Shown here: positions 1-11,330 of the stretch, in pieces | Layout: each line of letters starts with the position of its first letter | Numbering within the stretch: position 1 is the first letter of the stretch | NCBI GenBank assembly: GCA_028583415.1 | Contig: CM053268.1 | Span: 13,363,555 to 13,427,554 of the forward strand | Origin: Protea cynaroides | Taxonomy: Eukaryota > Streptophyta > Magnoliopsida > Proteales > Proteaceae | Reading direction: 5' to 3' | Length of the DNA: 64,000 nucleotides | Translations under genes and position numbers: made by a program | Notes under the pieces: model-generated | Seen by the model: only the letters and a program-made list of their open reading frames with translations | Databases searched by the model: none | What the model was told of the DNA's origin: nothing

Positions 1-62
1 TAGAAATCTAAATCAATGGTTCTGATTTACATACGGCTCAATATAAAAAATCAGATTTCTAT

Positions 63-355
63 CATGTGGCTAGGATCCAATCATGCATCAATATATCAAA
101 ATCAAACTCCCATAATGTGGCTAAGATCCAATCATGCATCATTATATCAAAAATCAAATTCCAATCATGTGGCCAAGATCTAATCATGCATCAATATATC
201 AAAAATCAAATTCCAATCATGTGGCTAAGATCCAATCATGCATCAATGTATCAAAATCAAATTCCAATCATGTGACCAAGATCCAATCATGCATCAATGT
301 ATCAAAATCAAATTCCAATCATGTGGCCAAGATCCAATCATGCATCAATGTATCA
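63..355. repeat. 51-52 bp tandem repeat, about 6 copies
   Basis: The phrase CATGTGGCYAAGATCCAATC recurs with starts near 64, 115, 167, 219, 270 and 321, a period of 51-52 bp. Copies differ by a few substitutions. Each holds a further ATCATGCATCAATRTATC segment. The short reading frames across it are periodic by-products, not genes. Confidence 0.9.
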
Positions 356-1003
356 AATAAAATCTAATTTCATGATCTTCAGTTTGATCAAAAGAGAGAG
401 GCTATGAGATGGTAGTCTGGTGATGGAATAGGATCATAGTGGAGAGTGATGTAGGGTGATACAATGCTTGATAATGAGTTGCATGGGATTCGAGTATGAA
501 TGGTTGCGGCTTACATGAGATTCGGGTATGAATGGTTGGTTGCTGAGATGGTTAGAATGGGGGTTGCATGTGTTGGGTTTGCTTGGAGGCTAGAGTATGG
601 CTTTTAACACTGTTGCAAAAGGTTAGTAGATCTGGTTCTATGAGTAGGCAAATAATGGGGATATCAGGTTTAGCAAGGCAATAAAAAGTAACAGAGAAGA
701 GGGAGTGGCTTACCTAAGTTGCTTCTCCTTTCTTCTTCTTCGGCTTCTTCTCCTCTCCTTCGGTTCGATCTCCTCTTCTTCTTTGCTAAAGTCTCTCCCC
801 TCTATTTTCTTTTCTTTCTCTCTTCTCCCTTTTCCAAAATCGAGACCCAAAACCCTCTCAAATCCCGTCCTTTTCTCTCCTTTTATTCTCCCTCTTTTTT
901 TCTCTCTCTTTCTCACCTCTTCCAAAACCGAGACCAAAAGAAAAGAACCCTCCCACTCTCTCACGTCCTTTTCTCTCCTTTATTCTCCCTTTTTTCTTTT
1001 TTT

Positions 1004-1245
1004 CCTCAATCTCTTTTGGATTTTATGCCAAAACTAAAATTCTTCTCTCTCTCACGTCTCCTCTCTCTTTTCTTTCTTTTTCTCCTCAATCTCTTTTGGA
1101 TTTTATGCCAAAACTGAAAATCCTTCTCTCTCTCACATCTCTTCTCTTTTTTTCTTTCCTTTTCTCCTCAATCTCTTTTGGATTTTATGCTAAAACTGAA
1201 AATCTTTCTCTCTCTCACATCTCCTCTCTTTTTTTCTTTCCTTTT
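1004..1245. repeat. 80-82 bp tandem repeat, 3 copies
   Basis: CCTCAATCTCTTTTGGATTT starts at 1004, 1084 and 1166, each followed by a TATGCCAAAACT-like segment and a CT run. The period is 80-82 bp. Confidence 0.85.
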
Positions 1246-1374
1246 CTTCTCTTTTTTTCTTTCTTTCCTTTTCTTCTCTTCTCTTTTTTCTTTCCTTTTT
1301 TTCTCTTTTTCTTTTTCTTTCCTTTTCTTCTCTTCTCTTTTTTCTTTCCTTTTCTTCTCTTTTTCTCTTTCTTT

Positions 1375-1509
1375 CCTTTTCTTCTCTTCTTCTCTTTCTT
1401 TCCTTTTCTTCTCTTCTTCTCTTTCTTTCCTTTTCTTCTCTTCTTCTCTTTCTTTCCTTTTCTTCTCTTCTTCTCTTTCTTTCCTTTTCTTCTCTTCTTC
1501 TCTCTCTCT
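1375..1509. repeat. 27 bp tandem repeat, 5 copies
   Basis: Units of CCTTTTCTTCTCTTCTTCTC plus TTTCTTT start at 1375, 1402, 1429, 1456 and 1483 with a constant 27 bp period and are almost identical. This implies recent slippage or array growth within the CT tract. Confidence 0.85.
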
Positions 1510-1889
1510 TTCACGTTTTCTTTCTAGAAAACGTGAAAGTTTCTTCTTCTTTTTTCTTTTTTTTTTCCTTTTTTTCTTTTGTTTCTTTCTCTTTCTTTTA
1601 TTCTCTCTCTTCCACTTACTCTCAATCTCTCTCTCAATTTCTCTCCCAATTTTCCCAAAACAGAAAAAAAAACTCTCTCTCCCTCTCACGTCAATCTCTC
1701 CTTTCCTTTTCTTCCTCTTCTTTCCTTCTTCTTCACTCAATCTCTCTCTCACTCTCAATCTTTGTCTCAATAGAAAAAAAATCCCTCTCTCTATCTCTCA
1801 CGTCTCTCTCACTCTCAATCTCTCCCTTTTTTTATTTCTTTTTTTTTATTTTTCTTTATTTTATACTTATATCTTATATATTTAATAAA

Positions 1890-1985
1890 TATCATATATT
1901 ACACTAATATACATAGACATAATATCATATAATACAGTATATATAGTATATCATATAATACAATATATATAGTACAATATATATG
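1890..1985. repeat. AT-rich minisatellite
   Basis: TATCATATAATACARTATAT recurs about every 27 bp, followed by shorter TATATAGTA pieces. It is simple AT-rich sequence next to the CT tract within the LTR. Confidence 0.6.
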
Positions 1986-3114
1986 ACGCACATATACATA
2001 CTTGGACTGAATTGATTTGGTTTGGACTGGTCTGAGTTGGACTAAACTGGGTTGATCTAGGTTGGGCCAAGACTGACTTGGGTTGAGCTGAGTTGACTGG
2101 TTTGATTGGAATTCACTGGATTTTCTCTCTCTATCATTTCATGGGCTATTTCCACTGTTATTTCGCACAAAATTTTTTAATAGCCTCTATTTCAAATTTT
2201 CTACGTTCACTTTGTAGAACATTAGAAATGAGGAATATAGGAGCTTGAATCACCTCATTTGGAAATAAAATAGTCAACTTATGAATTTCTGAAGTTTAAG
2301 CAGACCAATTATTGATAATTTAGCTGACCATTCTACATGGGATCCTTCGGAGACTTCTATAGGAAATCCTTTACGTCCATTTTATAGAGTACTAAAAATG
2401 AAACATAATGAAACTGAAATCACCTGATTTGGATATGGAGTGACCAAAATATGAATTTTCAAAGATTAAATGATCATTTCCATGTGTAATTTTGCATGAG
2501 ACCCTCCAGAGACTTCTACCCGGGGATTTCCACGTACACTTTGTAGAACATCACAAATGAAGAATAACGGCTTTGGAATCATCTGAATCCGACGTAGAAC
2601 GGAAAAGATATGAAGCTTTGAAGTTCTAACGATAACTTTGCATGCAAGCTTGCATGGGGCCCGCTGGTGACTTCTACCGAAAATCCTTTACGTCCACTTT
2701 GAAAAGGACTAAAAATAAGGAATAATGGTATTTAAACCATATGATTCAGATGTCGGATGATCAAGATATGATGATTTGAAATTCAAACAATCCAACTTAT
2801 GATAATTTGCATGAAAGTCCCTGAGATTATTTATGGTAATTTCAGAAACGTCCCTTGTACGTATCATCTGACTAAAATGACCGTATCTTCTTTATTTGAT
2901 ATCAGAATTGGGCAATTCTGGTATCATTTCGAAGATAATTCTATGACCTAGGCATCCATGCAAAATTATAACCCGTGACCTTGCTATGGGACCCATTAAA
3001 AACTTCATCAAATTCACAGTCAAAAATCTAAACTTTCAATCACCTTTCTTCCTTTTGTTGTCCACACACCAGCAGGACTTTGTTTAGCTGGGATGGCAAA
3101 AATGGGGTGCTTAC

Positions 3115-3480
3115 AGAGGCGTGGGTGATGGGTGGTGGCAGTGGGGATGGGTGGTGGTGGAGGTAGTAGTGGTGGTATTGGGTGGTGGTGGTGGTGGTGG
3201 TGGTGGCGACAGTGGTGGTAGGTGGTGGTGGCGACAGTGGTGATAGGTGCTGGGTGGTGGTGGTGGGAGGTGGTGGCGGTGGTGGTGGCTGCAATGGTGG
3301 TAGGTGGTGGGTGGTGGTGCCAGCGTTAGTGATAAGTGGTGGGTGGTAGCGGAGGTGGCGGCTGCGATGGTGGTGCCGGCGGTGGTGGTGGTCACGGCGG
3401 CTGTGGGTGGCGGGTGGTGGTGGGGATGGTGGCGGTAGAGGGGTGGTGGTGATGATGGCAGTGCCAGTAGTGGTGGTGAT
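3115..3480. repeat. GGT/GGC-rich simple repeat
   Basis: Degenerate GGTGGT runs start right after the family A LTR boundary. The minus-strand open frames here are Pro/His/Thr repeats produced by the trinucleotide composition and show no domain, so I call no gene. Confidence 0.85.
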
Positions 3481-3679
3481 TGCAGTCGAAGTGGTAATAG
3501 CTCCGGAGCAAAAGAAGTAAGTTTTTTTAGCTCCAGTTTTTTAGCTCCCAGAGACATTTTTGGAGCGGTTCACTCCATTGGAGTCAAAACTTGAACCGTG
3601 TTTATCAATCACCATTCTACTCCGGATTAGCTCCGGAGCTAAGAAGTAAGGAGCTGGAGTGTTATCAAACGGGGCCTAA
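3481..3679. mobile_element. One end of a MITE-like DNA element
   Basis: AGCTCCGGAGC, a perfect palindrome, occurs twice about 130 bp apart, each time followed by a run containing AGAAGTAAG. The segment ends in GTTATCAAACGGGGCC followed by TAA, then enters the reverse transcriptase frame of E1. Ends of the GGCC-TGTTTGG type with a TAA/TTA target are typical of PIF/Harbinger Tourist-like MITEs. No matching left terminus is visible, so the element is truncated or interrupted by the GGT repeat. Confidence 0.35.
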
Positions 3680-6556
3680 AGCACCTTATCGAATGGCTCC
3701 TACTGAACTGAAGGAATTGAAAGTACAACTACAAGAACTGCTAGACAAGGGTTACATTCGCTCTAGCATATAACCATGGGGAGTGCCAGTATTATTCGTG
3801 AAGAAGGACAGTAGCGTTCGATTGTGTATAGACTACCGAGAACTGAATAAACTGACAATCAAGAATCGGTATCCATTGCCTCGGATCGATGACCTATTCG
3901 ATCAGTTGCAAGGTGCCAAAGTGTTCTCCAAGATCGATCTTCGGTCAAGCTACCATCAGTTGAAGATTAAAGACGGTGATATTCCCAAGACAACATTTAG
4001 GACCAGATATGGACATTATGAATTTTTGGTTATGTCTTTTGGATTGACAAACGCACCAGCAACCTTTATGGAACTTACGAACTGGGTTTTCCACGACATG
4101 TTGGATATGTCGGTGATTGTATTCATCGATGATATATTAGTCTACTCCAAAGACGAGAAAACTCATGTTAAGCATCTAAACGCCGCTCTGCAGCAACTAC
4201 GGAAGGAGAAGCTCTACGCCAAATTTTCAAAGTATGAGTTTTGGCTAAAGGAAGTCGCATTTCTAGGGCATGTAGTATCCGCTGAAGGAATTAAAGTGGA
4301 TCCCAGCAAAATCGAGGCTATTGTAAAGTGGGAAGCACCGAAGAGCGTTATAGAAATTAAAAGTTTTCTAGGTCTAGCTAGGTATTATCGACGATTTGTG
4401 GAAGACTATTCCCGAATCGTCGTACCTCTTACCAGTTTGACTAAGAAGGGCGAGAAGTTTGTTTGGACGAATAAATGCGAGAAGAGTTTCCAAACCTTGA
4501 AGGCTAGATTGATCAGCTCCGATCTTGACCATCCCGATTCTAGGAGAATCATTTATCTTGTACATCGATGCATCAGGACTGGGATTAGGATGTGTACTTA
4601 TGCAAGGAGAACAAGTAATTGCTTATGCCTCAAGACAATTGAAGACACATGAGAAGAACTATCCTACTCATGATTTGGAACTAGCGGCAGTAGTACATGC
4701 TGTCAAAATATGGAGACATTATCTGTACGGGGAGAAGTTTCAGATTAAATCAGACCATAAAAGTCTTACTTATCTATTTAATCAGAAGGAGCTGAATATG
4801 AGACAAAGAAGATGGCTAGAACTATTGAAAGACTATGATTGTGATATCCAGTATCATCCGGGGAAAGCTAATGTAGTAGGCGATGCTTGAGTAGAAAGGC
4901 AATGATAAAATCTCAGGGGGAGGTTAGCACAACTACAGCAATGTGTAATACCAGAAAGGTATTCAAGCACGGTAATGAGCAGTTTGTGATAGATGCACCA
5001 GATAGATCAACCAACCAAGGGTTTATTCATCGATTTTCAAACATGTTTGTCGCATTGAAGATTATACCGGATATAATTGATGAAGTAAAGACAGCTATCA
5101 AATCAGACCCTTACCTAAGAACGGTACAAGAAAACATCGAAAAAGGTAGGACTAACCCTGAGTTCACCTTGGACGAAGAAAAGGTACTGAAGTACAAAGG
5201 AAGAATATGTGTACCCGAAATAGAAAGCTTGGACATTAGACACCGATTGATGAAAGAAGCCCATACCACCATCTATTCGATACATCCTGGAAGTATAAAA
5301 ATGTATCATGACCTAAAGAAATTATATTGGTGGAGGGGAATGAAAGCAGAAGTAGCTAAGCTTGTGTCTCAATGCCTAAATTGTCAGAAAGTAAAGGCTG
5401 AACGACAAAGACCGGCAGGACTGTTACAGCCGTTACCGGAACCAGTATGGAAATGGCACTGCATCACTATGGACTTCGTCATAGGATTACCATTGACTCC
5501 TCGAGTAGTTGACGCGATTTGGGTGATTGTAGACCGCCTGACTAAAACAGCTCGCTTTATACCTATACGACCTCAGTATACACTGGAGAGGTTAGCTAAG
5601 CTGTATGTGGATAACATTGTGCGATTACACGGTGTACCTGAAAGCATTGTGTCCGATAGAGATCCAAGAAACTTAAAAGTTTTGGGAAGGATTGCAAAAG
5701 GCTATGGGTACAACATTGAAGTTTAGTACCGCATTCCATCCACAGACAGACGGACAGTCAGAGCATATAATTCAGATTCTAAAAGATATGCTTCGAGCAT
5801 GTGTAATTGATTTTAAAGGATCATGGGATGAAAAGTTTCCATTGATTGAGTTCGCTTATAATAATAGCTATCAGGTTACTATACAGATGTCACCCTATGA
5901 AGCACTGTATGGCAGAAAGTGTCGAACTCCTTTGTTTTGGAATGAAGTTGGGGAATGTAGTATTGTTGGACCAGAATTTGTTGAAGAGACTTGTCGAGTG
6001 GTCGACATTATCGAAGAAAGAGTGAGAACAGCTCAAAATCGTCAGAAGCAATTTGTAGATACTCGACGCCGAGACCTTGAATTCGTTGTGGGTGATAAAG
6101 TATTCTTAAAAGTATCGCCTATGCGAGGATTGAAACGGTTTGGACAGAAAGGGAAATTAAGTCCAAGATATGTCGGACCATATGAGATTCTAACCAAGCG
6201 TGGAAAAGTGGCGTACCAGTTAGCACTACCACCATCTATGTCAAGTGTGCATGACATATTTCATATTTCTTTATTGAAGAAGTATGTCAAGGATCCAACG
6301 CACGTTCTGACAGTAGATCTACCTGATTTGACTAATGATTTGACATTTGAAGTAACACCAACTGAAATCACCAGCCGAAAGGTTCAACGACTACGCAACC
6401 GTGATATCTATTATGTTAAGGTCACCTGGAGAAGTAGAGATATGGAAGAAATCACATGGGAAGAAGAGAATGCTATGCGAAAGCAATACCCTCATATGTT
6501 CCACTCGGAAGGTATGTACAATTTCGAGGATGAAATTTTTATAAGTAGGGGGGAGT
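3680..6556 (+). pseudogene. pol: E1: Ty3/gypsy (Tekay/Del-like) pol, 5'-truncated and frameshifted
   Basis: The gene starts inside RT (KAPYRMAPTELKE); gag and protease are absent. Order: RT with catalytic FIDD near 4122-4133; RNase H (4525-4890, DASGLGLGC, SDHKSLTY); integrase zinc finger (H-H-CLNC, about 5230-5390); integrase core with TMDF and VSDRD, and the Glu in GQSE; then a chromodomain-like tail (about 6340-6500) ending WEEENAMRKQYPHMF. Breaks: TAA stop at 3771; 1-nt losses near 4515 and 4886; a loss of about 5 nt near 5670 in integrase. Long stretches are near identical to E2, so both belong to one family. The final codons run through the polypurine tract into the LTR. It cannot make a working polyprotein. 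Confidence 0.93.
6547..6555 (+). other. E1 polypurine tract
   Basis: AGGGGGGAG lies immediately before the 3' LTR, where plus-strand DNA synthesis is primed. It is also translated as the last residues of pol. Confidence 0.8.
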
Positions 6557-8833
6557 TTTAAGACCCGTATCAAACTAACCTGGTCTTACCACCTTGAACC
6601 AGGTCTACCCATCATGGTTGAGCCAAATGAATCAAGTGCGTGAGGGAGATCGCGATCCCAGGTATTAAACTGACCCAAAAACACTAAAATAAGGGGGAGG
6701 GTCACATACCCAGCTAGGTAGGGTCGGACCCCCCCCCCCCAGTATAAAAGTCAGACCCTGAGTTTTTAACAGGGGGTCGGACATTTTAGAACCAGGGGTC
6801 GACGGGATCTTCGAACCCCTCATTGACCCCCAGTCTGCCGACAGAAACTGTGAATTAGGAACTTTCCAAATTTCAATGGGATTCTTTTCTAATCTCAATG
6901 GGACTTATTTTGGGAGTTTCTACTCTATAAATAGGACGACCCTAAGCCTCTTTCACTCCTTTTAGAACCCTAATTGGATTGAGAGAAAGAGAAGAGAAGG
7001 AGAAGAGAAAGAGAAGAGAAGGAAAGTGGAGAAGAAGATCAAAGAGAAGGCTTCAGAGAAACAAGCCTAATTCTCAGGTATGGATACTATCTCCATGTAA
7101 TTCTACAGACCTTAGAATAGATAGTGAGGAGGGAATGATCTAGGAGAAACCCAAATCATCCATCCATGGTTAGGTTTTCATGAAAAACCATGGGGGAGAT
7201 CATAAAAACCATGTAGGTGTATAAACTATGGTTCAAAGCCATATAACATGTATGTAATGGATTGTAGAAGCAAGCCATAGGACCCAAACACGAAGGAATG
7301 GACTGTAGGATGAAAATTCGACTAAACCCACAGGGGGTCGCACGGGGGGTCGATGGCCAATCGACCCTACCAGACCCTAACAATCGACCCCCAGTGTTTG
7401 GGAAGTCCAGACTGTGGGTGGTCGCACCAAGGGTCGATGGAAGGTCCGACCCTGGCATCGACCCCTAGTTAACAACATGTTTTTAAAAATCAAAATTAAT
7501 TCTAATTAAATTCTATCGACTTGATTAGGTTTTCTAGTGATATAATATTGATATTTAGTTGATTCTTAAAGCTTGAAAGAGGATCTACGATCAAGCAAAG
7601 GTGAGGGAACAAGACCTAAACTAATTGGTTAATAATAAACTGTTTTATTCTTGAGTCCAATGCCATAATTGATTCTATGCGTGTATGCTTGTTATGTGCA
7701 TTCAACATGTCATCCAATATTTCTATTATTATTGTTCATGCATATTTAAATTATTGTTATAACATGATGATGATGATGATGATAGGAATAGGCATGTGAA
7801 TGTATGTGTGTGGTTGGTGTGCTTGATGCAAGCGAGTATCCGAGGGGGTGTCATAGGCCGGGCCTCAGCACTCTAGCTCTATCTCTAACTCAAGTCTTGT
7901 CCACTGACATCGTCGTATCGCCATTACCTTAGCAGAACTATTACGTCGTAGGGTATGAGGGGAGGTGGTATCGGACCGTGTAGTCTCTGACTCTGTCGGG
8001 GGGCCTTAGCCCTATCTCTATGGACGTATTGAGGGATGCTGGGGTGAGGCCTTGGATACACTGATTGGGATTAGGATTGGTTAGTTGCGAGCCCAGTTTG
8101 CGAGCCCTCGCCAGCAAGGGCTTACGTGTTGGTATGGGCAACTGGTACAGCAATAAACGTAACCTTTGCGTATACATTGTCCATGGTGGGTGCATGTGGA
8201 ACGACAATAAATGTTACCTTTGGGTGGCTTCACACACTTGTGTATAGAGGTGCGGCGTCAATAAACGTAACCTTTGGCCACCTATCCTTTCTATAGCACA
8301 TTGCAAACTTCTTTACCAGACCAAAGATATGAATTGAATGCATGCATATGTTTGTTGCATTGTTTTGTTTACTCACTGAGCCATGATATGTGCTCACCCT
8401 CTCGATGTCAAATATTTTTAGTTGATGATGCAGGTACTACGGTCGAAGATTATATGAGTCTCCGGTGTATGCGCGTGTTGCTGCAATGGAAGCCGAAGAC
8501 TTAGTGGATACGCATGACTCTTCATGCGAGTGCAACTCATGCGTATTCGATTAGATTTTTATTTGAATTATTAAAGGAATGTAATTGATATTTTATTATT
8601 TATGTCTCAGTTGATACAACAGTAACTTGATATTTTAATTATGATTGTTACAGTTAGAGTTCTCAGTTCATTTACTATAAGACTTCCGCTATTGTGTATT
8701 TATTCTGATTATGGTTGTGGATGTGCATGGTTTTATTTTTAATGGACATAGCCTATTAGAGATCCTGGTTGAACCATTGGTTTATTAGTGGTTCATCACA
8801 CTGTTCTGAATGGTGCAGAATTGGGGTGTGACA
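6557..8833 (+). mobile_element. E1 3' LTR (2277 bp)
   Basis: The start aligns to TGTAAGACCCG of E2, with the second base mutated (TTTAAGACCCG here). It ends TTGGGGTGTGACA. Inside are two GGTCG/CGACC-rich blocks (about 6725-6850 and 7325-7470), a TATA box, a GA-rich leader, a GATGATGATGAT run, a GCGAG hairpin (8078-8125) and three copies of an approximately 19-bp motif (AATAAACGTAACC) at 8151, 8204 and 8258. The flank after 8833 is not a copy of the flank before the element, consistent with truncation. Confidence 0.9.
6926..6933 (+). promoter_or_regulatory. TATA box of E1 LTR
   Basis: TATAAATA lies about 370 bp into the LTR. It is followed by CTCTTTCACTCCTTTTAGAACC and a GA-rich leader, the same arrangement as in the solo LTR. 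Confidence 0.7.
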
Positions 8834-9080
8834 ATAGTCCCCACTAAGTACGTTATCATTATTTTTTGGGAGGAGTCCTCTTCCTCTATTTAATAAGCCA
8901 GAGACGTTTCTTGAAGGTTCTCCATTGTAGAGTTGTGACCCTTCAAAAACCAACGATCAGATCTGAACATTCATACCCTTTCATAAGGATGCAACCATAG
9001 GAACAGATGTGTCCCTCTATCCTAGGGACACATCAGATGCTGACATCGGTTGATGACCTCAGGTAAAAGTGACATAATAG

Positions 9081-9288
9081 TCTCCAAGTCTCCAAGTCTT
9101 CAAGTCATCAAGCCTCCAAGTCCTAAAGTCTCCAAGTCTCTAAGTCATCAAGTTTCCAAGTCTTCAAGTCATCAAGTTTCTAAGTCTCTAGGTCATCAAG
9201 TCTCTAAATCTCCAAGTCATTAAGTCTCCAAGTTTCTAAGTCATCAAGTCTCCAAGTCTCCAAGTCTCTAAGTCATCAAGTCTCTAGT
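9081..9288. repeat. 8-9 bp tandem repeat (TCTCCAAG type)
   Basis: Short units such as TCTCCAAGT, TCTTCAAGT and CATCAAGT are tandemly arranged for about 200 bp with many single-base variants. Confidence 0.85.
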
Positions 9289-9305
9289 CCTGTGAGAACT
9301 TGCAA

Positions 9306-9508
9306 CAGTGACGACTTGCAACTATGATGACTTGTAACTGTGATGACTTCACATGATGACTTGCACTATGACGACTTCACATGATGACTTTACCATGACG
9401 ACTTGCATTTGTGACTACTTCACATGATGACTTGCATTGTGATGACTTCACATGACGACTTGCACTGTGACGACTTCATATGATGACTTTCCCATGATGA
9501 CTTGCATT
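9306..9508. repeat. GATGACTTG-type short tandem repeat
   Basis: Units of about 13-15 bp such as GATGACTTGCAACTAT, GACGACTTGCA and GATGACTTCACAT follow the previous array directly. Their composition differs, so the two arrays arose separately. Confidence 0.85.
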
Positions 9509-9702
9509 TCTAACTCCTCTTAACCCATCTTAAAAGCAAGAAAATTAAAGAAAAATAAGGACAAAAAAAATAAAAAATATGTATATAAGTATATAGATAT
9601 AAGCAAACTATAATAGGTATTTAGAAACTAACTTTTATAATAAAGAACAACACTCTAATAATATAACCAAGAAAATAAATGTTCAGAAATGGTAAAAATA
9701 AT

Positions 9703-10897
9703 CTATCCTTGGGCTGGTGGGGGAGGTAGTGACTCTCTATCTCTCTCCTAGTCCTCTGCATAGGTTTTTCAGAGCCAGTGTACCACCTCCTGTACAACCT
9801 GAAGGCTCTAAACAAGCTCCGCTATACATCGATTTATTGCTCGCTGAGCCTCAGAAATCTCTAGGAGCAGTGACATCATCGTATCTGGCGAAGGATGTGA
9901 AGGACCAGCCTCAGATGTATGCTGAGGTGTAAGAGGAGGGATGTCATCTACATCCATGTACATGCGGTCCTCTCTACCACCCTCAGTCTCAGTTGCTGCT
10001 GCCTAACCCAGAGGTCAATCCAGTGCCTCTAACTCCTCATCGCTAATAACCGCCTTATGCAAGCTTATCTTGGTAATGGCTTCCCAGTCCAAGTTAGCCA
10101 TTACCATCTCTTCAAACATCCTTTCACCCTCCATGTTCACACCAAGGCAGTCTAGGATGGTGGTGATCAGAGGACCATAGGGCAGATTGCCCTTCATCCC
10201 TTGCAATGCCACTCGAAGCATGGTATAGATCAAGATATAGGGTAAGCATACTTGTTATTTGGCGCAGATACAATAGAGGACGTACTGGGTCAGTAGGGAT
10301 ACCTCATTGTAATAGCCGTTCTAAGGTATGATGTTATGCTAGATACTGCAGCAGTACACAAGGGGAAAATGATGCAAGTTGATCGCCTTCAGATCCCTAA
10401 GCCCGAGCTGCATGATCTGGTGTCTCACCTCAAGGTAGGTCCTCAGTCATGAACTTGTGCTCCTTGGGTGAGCAATAGACAAACTCGCCGACGTTTGAGA
10501 TGCCTAGAAGTTCAGCCAACTGCTAGGTGTGAAAGGAGATCTGTATACCCTTCACCCAGCTGGTGATCTGAAGTTCCTGCCCCTCAAGGTCCTCTGGGTC
10601 ACCCTCCAACTCAAGGTTGTAGTAAAACTACTTTACCAGGTTAGGATGTGTGGATCCATGGAACTGGGTCTCTGGCAGCCAACCCATAGTCTCGAAAGCT
10701 GCCTCCATGTTGAACTTGGCTAGCTCTAGTAGGTTTACAAATCGCACCAGCTCAACCCTCTTGTTCCGAAACCATGGGTATTGGGCCTTTACCTCAGCCG
10801 AACAGAATCAGTGTGTATCAAATAGTCTCATGGGTGGGTGTGGACCCCGAGAACCAGGTGGATAAACATTCTTAGCTACTGCTCGATGCCTAGACAT
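9703..10897 (-). pseudogene. Antisense extra gene of E3 (putative plant transposon protein-like), degenerate
   Basis: Read on the minus strand from an ATG at 10897 (MSRHRAVAKNVYPPG), it aligns along its length with the antisense gene of E2. Shared blocks include the N-terminal NxLELAxFNxExAF-MGWLP, the middle ITSWVKGIQISF and QLAELLGI, then GNLYGP-like (GNLPYGPLITT) and DLDWEAI-like segments. The tail is acidic (DRMYMDVDDIP), followed by EAGPSHPSPD and a Pro-rich end. In-frame stops include THQ/THstopF, VKstopF and HTstopQ, so it is a pseudogene. The central part resembles the domain annotated in plants as a putative plant transposon protein; its biochemical role is unknown. It lies opposite gag, between LTR and gag. 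Confidence 0.75.
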
Positions 10898-11330
10898 GTT
10901 TAATCAACAAGAAACAAACCAAAACAAATAGCAAATTAGTCAAAATTTCAAAAATTTTGATAACATAACGGTATAAATTGGTCAAAAAACTCACATTCAC
11001 CCAATTACATGGACAGGATGACTTATATGGGTGGAAAACCATCCTAGAATACTAAACCCATATAGAATTGCGATCAATTTCAAGAAAAATACATGAAAAT
11101 TTGAATTGGGAAATATCCCCAATTTTTAGGGCAAGAAATCAAACTTTGAGATTTCTCCCCAAACCAACCGATGAAACCTCAAATAGATTGAGGGCTTTCA
11201 TTTATTGGAAGCCCAACATCAATTCTAAGCAAAGAAATTAAGTTTCCTATAGTTGGAAAACTTTTAAGAAAAACAAGAAAAAAGCGATAAAATACTAGAA
11301 AATTTTCAAACAAAGGAGTAGGAGTGCAAT

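Larger units (their letters stand above)
700..1860. repeat. Polypyrimidine (CT-rich) tract
   Basis: More than a kilobase of nearly pure C/T on the plus strand, so GA-rich on the minus strand. It occupies the place of the GA-rich transcribed leader found just after the TATA box in other LTRs of this window. Long open frames in both directions are low-complexity artefacts of Ser/Phe/Leu or Arg/Lys/Glu runs. Confidence 0.85.
1..3114 (-). mobile_element. LTR of large 'family A' retrotransposon, copy 1, cut by window edge
   Basis: The right boundary reads GGGGTGCTTACA, which on the minus strand is a TGTAAGCACC LTR start. The last 1 kb (about 2100-3114) is clearly homologous to 61430-62111, and both copies end at the same base. 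In the minus direction it shows promoter-proximal LTR layout: a unique block, a long GA-rich leader (complement of 700-1860), then a splice-donor-like AGGTAAGC. No primer site or purine tract abuts base 3114, so it is a 5' or solo LTR rather than a 3' LTR. The other end lies outside the window, so length and TSD are unknown. Orientation is inferred. Confidence 0.55.
8834..9702 (+). mobile_element. E3 leader spacer between LTR and antisense gene
   Basis: This gene-free stretch runs from the E1 LTR end to the 3' end of the antisense gene. No TGGTATCAGAGC primer site follows the LTR; the junction reads GACAATAG. It holds two low-complexity arrays (9081-9288 and 9306-9508) and then about 190 bp of A/T-rich sequence. 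Assignment to E3 rests on position. Confidence 0.45.

Noticed and set aside
63..355. Possible CRISPR array
   Set aside because: Units are contiguous 51-52 bp repeats without unique spacers, in a plant genome full of retrotransposons.
1178..1885. Long open frames of up to 235 codons on both strands in the CT-rich tract
   Set aside because: They are runs of Phe/Ser/Leu or Lys/Arg/Glu produced by polypyrimidine repeats, without domains or codon structure.
3040..3557. Pro/His/Thr-rich minus-strand frames resembling an extensin
   Set aside because: Composition follows from the GGT repeat; there is no signal peptide or regular Ser-Pro motif.
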